NCBI RefSeq assembly: GCF_904849725.1
Contig: NC_058520.1
Coordinates: 317,885,186 to 317,949,185 of the forward strand
Length of the DNA: 64,000 bases
Source: Hordeum vulgare subsp. vulgare
Taxonomy: Eukaryota > Streptophyta > Magnoliopsida > Poales > Poaceae
Direction of reading: 5' to 3'
Positions 57,780 to 64,000 of the stretch are shown here, in pieces. Numbering within the stretch: the first letter of the stretch is position 1; every line of letters begins with the position of its first letter. The translations under genes were made by a program, and so were the position numbers. The notes below the pieces were generated by a model that had not been told where the DNA came from, made no database searches, and worked only from the letters and a program-made list of their open reading frames with translations.

Positions 57780-59950
57780 ATGGCGTCTAGTGAGGGAAAG
57801 TATCACCGTAGAGGTCCACATTTCGATGGCAATAATTTTGCTAGTTGGAAGCATAAGATGAAAATGCATATTCTTGGTCATAATCTTGCCGTTTGGGTTA
57901 TTGTTCATGTTGGTGTGCAAGGTGATTTCTTCGGAGAAGGAAAAGAACCGGATCGTGATGCGACAACGGTAGAACTAAAGATGTCACAATTCAATGCTCA
58001 AGCCTGTGATATACTGTTCAACTTCTTGTGTCCCGAAGAATTCAACAAAATCAGTCGCCTTGAGAATGCAAAGAAAATTTGGATTCTTTGATTGATATGC
58101 ACGAAGGAACTGATGTTGTCAGTGAATCTATGTTGGATGTGCTTCAGAGACAGCTTGACAAGTTCAACATGAAGGATGGTGAAGGAGTCGCTGAGATGTA
58201 TTCTAGGCTAGCTCTCATCACAAATGAGATTGTCGGCTGAGGACGCAAAGAGATGGCCGACAAGTTCATCATCAAGAGGATACTTATAGCCTTGGATGGA
58301 AGATATGACACCGTGTGCACATTAATCCAATTGATGCCCAACTACAAGGATCTCAAGCCAACTGAAGTCATTGGAAGGATTGTTGCTGATGAAATGTCTC
58401 TCAAGGACAAATATGAGTTGCACAACAAGTCAAGCGGTGCTTACAAAGCTTCAAGTGATACTCCCGCTACTTCAAGTGATAACCTTGTTACCAATGAAGA
58501 GATCGGCCTCATGGTCAGAAAATTCAACAAGTTCTACAAGAGTAGATGCAAAGAGAGAAGCTCAAGCTCAAGATATGATGAGAAGCGTTCGTCTAGTCAT
58601 GACTGAAACTGCTCCAGCTGCGGAAAGCCCGAACATTATTTCAATGAGTGCTCGGCTCCCCACAAACGAACAGAAGAGTCACCAGAAAGATGAAGCTCGA
58701 GAGATGAGTCACCTCACATAGAGAGAAGGAGTAGAGAAGATCATTATGAACGAAGACACTCCTGGAGAGGCAAAGAACCGGAGAAGAAGGAAAAGTACAC
58801 CAAGAGCAGTTCAAGAAGAAGCCATCAAGCTCAGTTTGTCAATGGGTTTCTGGATCGGAGTGTGACAACCAATCCGAGAGAAGCTACCACTCCAACTCCG
58901 ACTATAGTCAAGATGAAGGTGTTGCTGGTATTGCACTCGTTTCCTCCAACTCCTACGACTTTTTGATTCACCAAATGAAGGGATTGGAAATTTCTTCATG
59001 GAAAAAGGCCCCAAGGTATCACCCCGAGTACTTTGACTATGATAGTGATGAGGATGACTTGTTAGGAGACGATGACTTGTTCTTTGATAAGACTAGTGAT
59101 AACATTGAAAATGAACTTAAAAATATTCATGCTAGTCAAGAGAAATAGAATGCTGATGATAAGAAAGAGATTGAACGACTAACGAAAGAATTAAACACTC
59201 TTAAGTTAGCTCATGAAACTACTCTAGAAGATCATAGAGAGCTTGCAAGACTCATGAGAAGCTACGCTTCGAGAAGCTAAATTTAGAGCAAGAGCATGAG
59301 TTTCTAAAATCAATCAATGACGATCTTCGAAAGAAGAGTTCCATTTATCTAGCCAAACAATTACTCTTGTCCAATTTTGTTCCACAAGTTAAACCTAAGA
59401 ACACTAGTAACAAAGGAAAGAAAGTTTCTTCATCTAGTAACAATAATGCTAAAGCTAGATAAAATGATATTGTTGCTAGTAGCTCTCTTGATTCCACTAA
59501 TGATTCTCTTAGCCAAGTTACACTTGAGCTAGAAAACAATTTATTGAAAGGGATTATAGAGAGAGGTGTCTCCAAGAATCTTGCCGGAAGTAAGCAATTA
59601 GAAGAAATTGTGCACAAGCAAGGTGGACATCAGAAGAAGCAAGGTGTTGTCTACTTCAACGTCAACGGAGATGTTTGGGAAGAAAGTCCATATCCCATTT
59701 ACAATTTGTTCCTCAAGAGGAGAATTATGATCCTACTCCTCCTAAGGGAACAATCTCTCAAGATGGCCTTCTACCACAAGACCACAAGGTCAATGAAAAG
59801 CTTCAAGAGGAGATTGACTCATTTGAGGAAGAAACCCAAGCCAAGGCCGAGTGGGTTCCCAAGGACACTTCTAGTACTACCTCATCTAGTGTTACAACAA
59901 CTCCAAGGATCGCCATCAAGGTGATGTGGGTCCCCAAGAGGAAGAACTAG
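57780..59950 (+). pseudogene. Gag of the Inga/Maximus-type Copia, several frame breaks
   Basis: It starts at ATG 57780 with HFDGNNFASWKHKMKMHILG, the Sirevirus-type gag N-terminus. After a stop at about 58089-58091 the sequence continues in another frame: LDVLQRQLDKFNMKDGEGVA, FIIKRILIALDGRYDTVCTL. The zinc knuckle CSSCGKPEHYFNEC is near 58611, just after a TGA at 58604-58606. A long charged tail follows (DYDSDEDDLLGDDDLFF near 59038), with coiled-coil-like Lys/Glu-rich scraps to a TAG at 59948-59950. The long C-terminal extension is normal for Sireviruses. Confidence 0.85.
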
Positions 59951-61649
59951 AAAGTTCTTTAGGGGTGACTCTGCTAATGAAATTCACTCATTCATTTTGG
60001 CAACAACTATATGCAATCAACTCCAATTATATGCATTAGTTCAAGGAGTCACACATTCCCTCAAAGATGAGCAAGGGACAAGGTAATTAATGCATCTTTG
60101 GACATCACCTTCCATATATTTCACTCCGTGTCCATAGATATCCTTGCATTTCTTCCTTTTGCAATGGGAGTAACCCATGTAGGTGAGAATAGTAAGAAAC
60201 AACAATGATTGCTCCCAACTTAAGATGACCGTCATCAACAATGAGCATCCACCACTACTACACCTACTTGAAGTTTTGTACGATAAAACGCAAGGTTAGT
60301 TTATCCCTCTTAGGGGGGATGTCACATCTAGGGGGAGCTTTACTCTAAGACTTGAGTATAAGCATCTCCTAAACAATGTGAACACATTAATCCATTATGT
60401 AAAACTGGTAACCCCACTTGTGCTTAATCGAAGAGTATGACCTATGATCAAGTATTCTTACTTGGCTCCTAAGTCAATATGCTCATATATAGATGTCTCC
60501 GTCATCGCCAAAGTGCTTGATACATGCTAGAATGATTGTGCATGTTCACCATATTTATTTGACATCTTATTGTGTGAGCATGTTGGTATGCATATTTCGC
60601 TCATTCGAGGATATCCAATTGTTGTTATTTGGCTTTCTATTTCTTTTGGCCAATTGGATATACAAGAATGCCTAAGTACCCTTTTCTAGCTATCTATGTT
60701 TTCTCGTCTCAAATTCTATTCATCCTTCATCAGAAAATTTGAGCAAGCACTTTAGGGGCACTCTGCGTGAGGAGCACTCAGAGATCCGTCTCGACAAGGG
60801 CTGAATTCCAAAAACTTCCCAAAGTGCATCTCGGTGTGACTAACCTCAAAATATCAGTCCCATCGAAGCCCATGGTTGATCTAGTTTTATTATCTCGGTG
60901 CAACCGAGTGTTGATTTTTGGCCTCACTGAGTTTCTTTGTCAGTTGACAGTTGAGGAACTCGGTGGCACCAAAATCTCATCTCGGTGTCACCGACAACAA
61001 AGGGATACATATGCTAGCGGAACCCGATGGTTGAAAAATTTCTTCAAACACTGAATAGCCACACCCCTTTGCTGCCACGCCCTAGTCTCCGGAATGTCCA
61101 CTTGATCCTCCCGCGCGCCTTCGCTATGAGTCCTCGCTGCTGATGGATTCTTCACATCCCATGCTGCTGTAGCGAATCCACGCTGAATTAGGGTATGGAT
61201 TCAATTTCCTTTTCATGCTCCAACCTGATTCTTTGCGCAATTAGGCACTGCCATTATCTTCCCACTATTACTACAAGTTCAGTCTAGTAGAGAAATCTAT
61301 TAGTCTAGAGAACAAAGAAAATTTCAGGGTTAGCTGTCCGCAAGATTGAATCTCGGTGTCACCGAGTTGCAAAAGTCAGTCTTACTGATTTTGGTTTTAG
61401 GGTTACTCAGAATGTTCTCGGTGGAACCGAGTTCTCTTTTTCAATGAAACCAAAAAGCGTGCTAAGTTTCTGTTAAAGAGGACATGTGTCTCGGTGGCTC
61501 CAAAATTTCTGACTCGGTGAACCGAAATCCTATTTTGCTGAAAAATAAACTAAATTTTTCAGAGTTCAAATTTGACAAAACTTCTGCAATTTTGTGATGC
61601 TTATCTTTTCTAGCTCTTCTATATCTTTTCACAGGGTTAGCTTTTCTGC
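59951..61649 (+). other. Non-coding region where pol would be expected
   Basis: No protease, integrase, reverse transcriptase or RNase H motif in any frame. A CTAGGGGGAGCTTTACTC block (near 60330) looks like an untranslated segment of this family. The second half is dominated by CTCGGTG/CACCGAG palindromic motifs. Confidence 0.7.
60830..61530. repeat. Dispersed CTCGGTGNNACCGAG palindromes
   Basis: At least seven copies of CTCGGTG, several followed closely by its inverted form ACCGAG (full palindromes near 60898, 61351 and 61416; others are half-sites). Spacing is irregular (60-400 bp). Confidence 0.8.
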
Positions 61650-61694
61650 TTGTGTGCCAGTGTGCTAGTCTGCTTGTCTGCTTGGTCCTGCAAG

Positions 61695-63718
61695 ATGTTA
61701 GGTGTAGAGGATAGTCAGAAAAACTTTAGTGAGCCCCATGTTGAAACTGACTCAGGCACTAGTCCTGAGAGGACCCCTTCTGACCTAGGTACTCCCAGCT
61801 CCCATGGCATGCCGAAGGTAGCTATCAGGTCTAGAAGGAAGCTTAATTCTGATGAAGAAGATGCTGACTTCATTCCCGACGAATCTTCTCCACAAAAACA
61901 GAAGGAGAAGACCAGAGTCAGTAAGACTGTGAGGAAGGAGTATGCTAGATCTTTCGAAGCTAGGCTTACCAAGAAGCCAGGTGTGAAGAGAGGCCGGAAG
62001 ATAACTATTCTTGTTGTTGGAAGGCCAACCTCTATGAATGAAGATCCAATAAAAACTGCTGATGCTGATGATGAGGAAGAAATTCCAGCTGAGGTTCCTC
62101 CTCCAAAGAAGATAAAGTTAATGGCTGATGCTATGCCAAAAAATCCTTCTGCACCCAAGAAGTCTTTGGCTCCTAAGAAGCTTGTAGATCCCAAAAGGAC
62201 TACAAAAGATATTCCTACAACTGAGAAAAACAAAGGCCCTGAGTCCAGAGATTTTTTTTGTAGAGAAAGATGAGGATGCCCTTGTCCTTATGAAGTTGAG
62301 ACCTCTTATCCCAACCCATGATGGTTCTCACCTAATTGCTGAGGACATGAAGAAGATGAAAGATGCAGGTCTGAGGAAGTGGAGATCTATTGATCCATAT
62401 GCTGTGAGAAGGAGAACTCCTGTTGATCCCCGCTTTCAAACAAGGGAACAACAAGATTTTTATGAGACGGTGTTGCTTGACAAGAGTCCTACAGTCAACG
62501 ACATGAGATAGTCGATTAGGAATACATCAAAGCCAATGAACACTATTTTCCTGATGTGAGAGAAAATTTCAGGATGGTTGATATTGAAGATTTTGTTGGC
62601 AAAGAGATAACTGCATGGAATGATGAGATGATCATGCAATTCTATTCCACCGCTCATTTCTATTCCGACATAAGAATTGTTTGGATGACTGATGGTCACT
62701 GGTATGAAGGCACTATTGATGAATGGGACACTCTCATTGGTGCCCCTAAAGCATGAGAAGAGGACTTTGATGTGTATTCACAGCTCAAGATGAATCACAA
62801 CTCCATGGCCAACATGTACAAGGTTGTGCCCAATGATTATCTGTCGTATCACAAATTTGGATCTGCCTACTTTTTGCAAGCAGGAATACCCACTACAAAC
62901 ACCATTATGAGATACACCCTAATGCCCAAATCAGGTGATGACAAGATGATTAGGGGTCATTCCATCAATATGCTGCATCATCTAGACATCCACACCCGGT
63001 TTTGAGTGCTGGACTTGATAGTTGAGACTATCAAGAGGACTGTTGCAGATCAAAAGAGATCTTGTGGATATGCTCCACACATTCAAATGCTCATCAGTGC
63101 TAAGTTGGCAAGCATGCATAACTACTTCATCATCCCCACCTGCCACTTCAGCCTGATTTTGAGGACAATGAAGTTGTGGTGGATGATACCCATCCCAGCT
63201 TAGCTACTGCTAGAGAGGCAGCAGGTGCAGAGGCTGCAAGGAATGCTCCAGCTCAACCCCCACAACTCAAAACCAAAGATGAGCAGATGTCCTTTTTGGG
63301 CAGCACCATTCAAGGGATGGAGAAGAAAGTTTCTGAAATTTTGCTAAACTAGAAGAGCCTAGAGAGGATCGTGGAGACAAAATTCCATGACCTGGATGTT
63401 AAGGTGACGGGGTTGACCACCACTTTTCAGCAACTTCACCATGAAGTTGACTCAGTGAAGATTCCTCGCTCCAACAGTGATGATGATGATGAGTCGCCTC
63501 TTCCCACTACCACTCAGTTCAAGACCCAGACTAGGTTAGTAGCTGTGGCAGTTCCGGAAGCATGACCATCTTCGTCGGCTCAAGTTTGAGCTCCTGCTCC
63601 TGCTCCTCTAGTGTCTACACCTCTAGCTCGAGCGACATCTGTAGAAGCCTTCGTCGATGCTCTCTTGTCCACTCCATCTTCTACTACAAGAGGATATCGC
63701 ACTCAAAGATACACTTAG
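61695..63718 (+). pseudogene. Unknown ORF of the non-autonomous Copia (possible plant transposon protein)
   Basis: About 670 codons from ATG 61695 (an in-frame Met at 61650 is an alternative) to TAG 63716-63718, broken by stops and about three frameshifts. The first 190 residues are charged and Lys/Pro-rich (IPDESSPQKQKEK, a nuclear-signal-like VKRGRKI). A globular middle spans 62290-63160 (YSTAHFYSDIRIVWMTDGHW, MPKSGDDKMIRGHSINMLHH, VLDLIVETIKRTVADQK). A coiled tail follows near 63371-63450 (TTTFQQLHHEVDSVKI), then an Ala/Pro-rich end. The middle resembles the pattern of the Pfam family described as putative plant transposon protein, from memory and unproven. No pol or envelope motif. Confidence 0.6.
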
Positions 63719-64000
63719 TTCTAGACCTTTGACCTTTTTGGTAACTTGTTGCCAAAGGGGAAGAAGTGTATAGATCAAATAGGGCTGAGAGAGAGAGCTT
63801 TGCATTTTCTTTGCTCTCTTTTGGTTTTTCAAAACTTTTGGTCTTTCGGATGAATTTATCCGTTTAAAAGTGTGTTTGATCATACGCTATGGATGTTTGA
63901 TGCTACCACATTATTACCTTTGAGCTATCTACATGTTGATCATTCACGTCTTGTTTGGTGTTATGTGCATTACTATTTTTTCATATCATTTATGCGCACC
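63719..64000 (+). other. Downstream non-coding part of the same Copia
   Basis: It contains TGCCAAAGGGGAAGAAGTG (63750-63770), a diverged form of the CAAAGGGGGAGAAGTG block that follows the ORF in related elements. The element runs off the window; its 3' LTR is not seen. Confidence 0.5.

Noticed and set aside
61715..62233. A 172-residue minus-strand frame with a hydrophobic, Ser/Phe-rich peptide
   Set aside because: It is antisense to the Lys/Pro-rich start of the unknown Copia ORF; Lys codons read backwards give Phe and Leu, so the apparent membrane segments are an artefact.

Overview
This window is plant nuclear DNA from a grass of the wheat/barley tribe (Triticeae); I cannot tell which species. 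The evidence is the repeat content. One element has ends matching the large non-coding barley/wheat Sukkula LTR as I remember it. There are BARE-1/WIS/Angela-type Copia LTRs, Athila-type Gypsy LTRs with a tRNA-Asp-like primer site, Inga/Maximus-type Copia sequence, a plant LINE, and Stowaway and Tourist-like MITEs. Nothing bacterial, organellar or viral was seen.

Layout. 1-5982: the 3' part of a large non-coding LTR, then an Athila-type Gypsy LTR with a broken short ORF. 6344-18827: a Hopscotch-type Copia element with both LTRs and a GGGCA target duplication. Its reverse transcriptase is split by a large Sukkula-like solo LTR (duplication TACAT), which is itself split by a BARE-1-type solo LTR (duplication CAATT). 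18833-20500: a decayed antisense Gypsy leader and LTR holding two MITEs. 20560-28290: small DNA transposons, one carrying an unknown 158-residue ORF and one split by a Sukkula solo LTR (duplication GAAAT). 28600-29700: a miniature LTR element and a GC-rich DNA element. 30007-31005: the one convincing host gene, a mitochondrial-type PPR protein on the minus strand. 31181-33806: a Pack-MULE-like element with inverted arms of about 600 bp around three exons of a Raf-like kinase. 33920-36960: a giant inverted repeat with internal 21-bp tandem repeats. 37440-41340: a dead LINE. 41341-50111: a minus-strand Athila-type element split by a second Sukkula-like solo LTR. 50112-57031: a Gypsy integrase scrap and a truncated minus-strand Angela/WIS-type Copia. 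57190 to the end: a non-autonomous Copia with gag followed by an unrelated ORF and no pol.

The genes do not form a pathway; this is intergenic retrotransposon nesting around a small gene island at about 30-33 kb. The order of events can be read from the nesting. The 6.3-kb Copia landed first (its LTRs differ by 9 substitutions in 248 bp by my count), then the Sukkula-like LTR, then BARE-1. Both inner elements later lost all but one LTR.

The items most worth attention are the captured kinase beside the PPR promoter, the gag-plus-unknown-ORF Copia, paired tRNA-like modules inside two Sukkula-like LTRs, and the heptapeptide-coding tandem repeats in the foldback element. Positions without an explicit duplication or motif are approximate.
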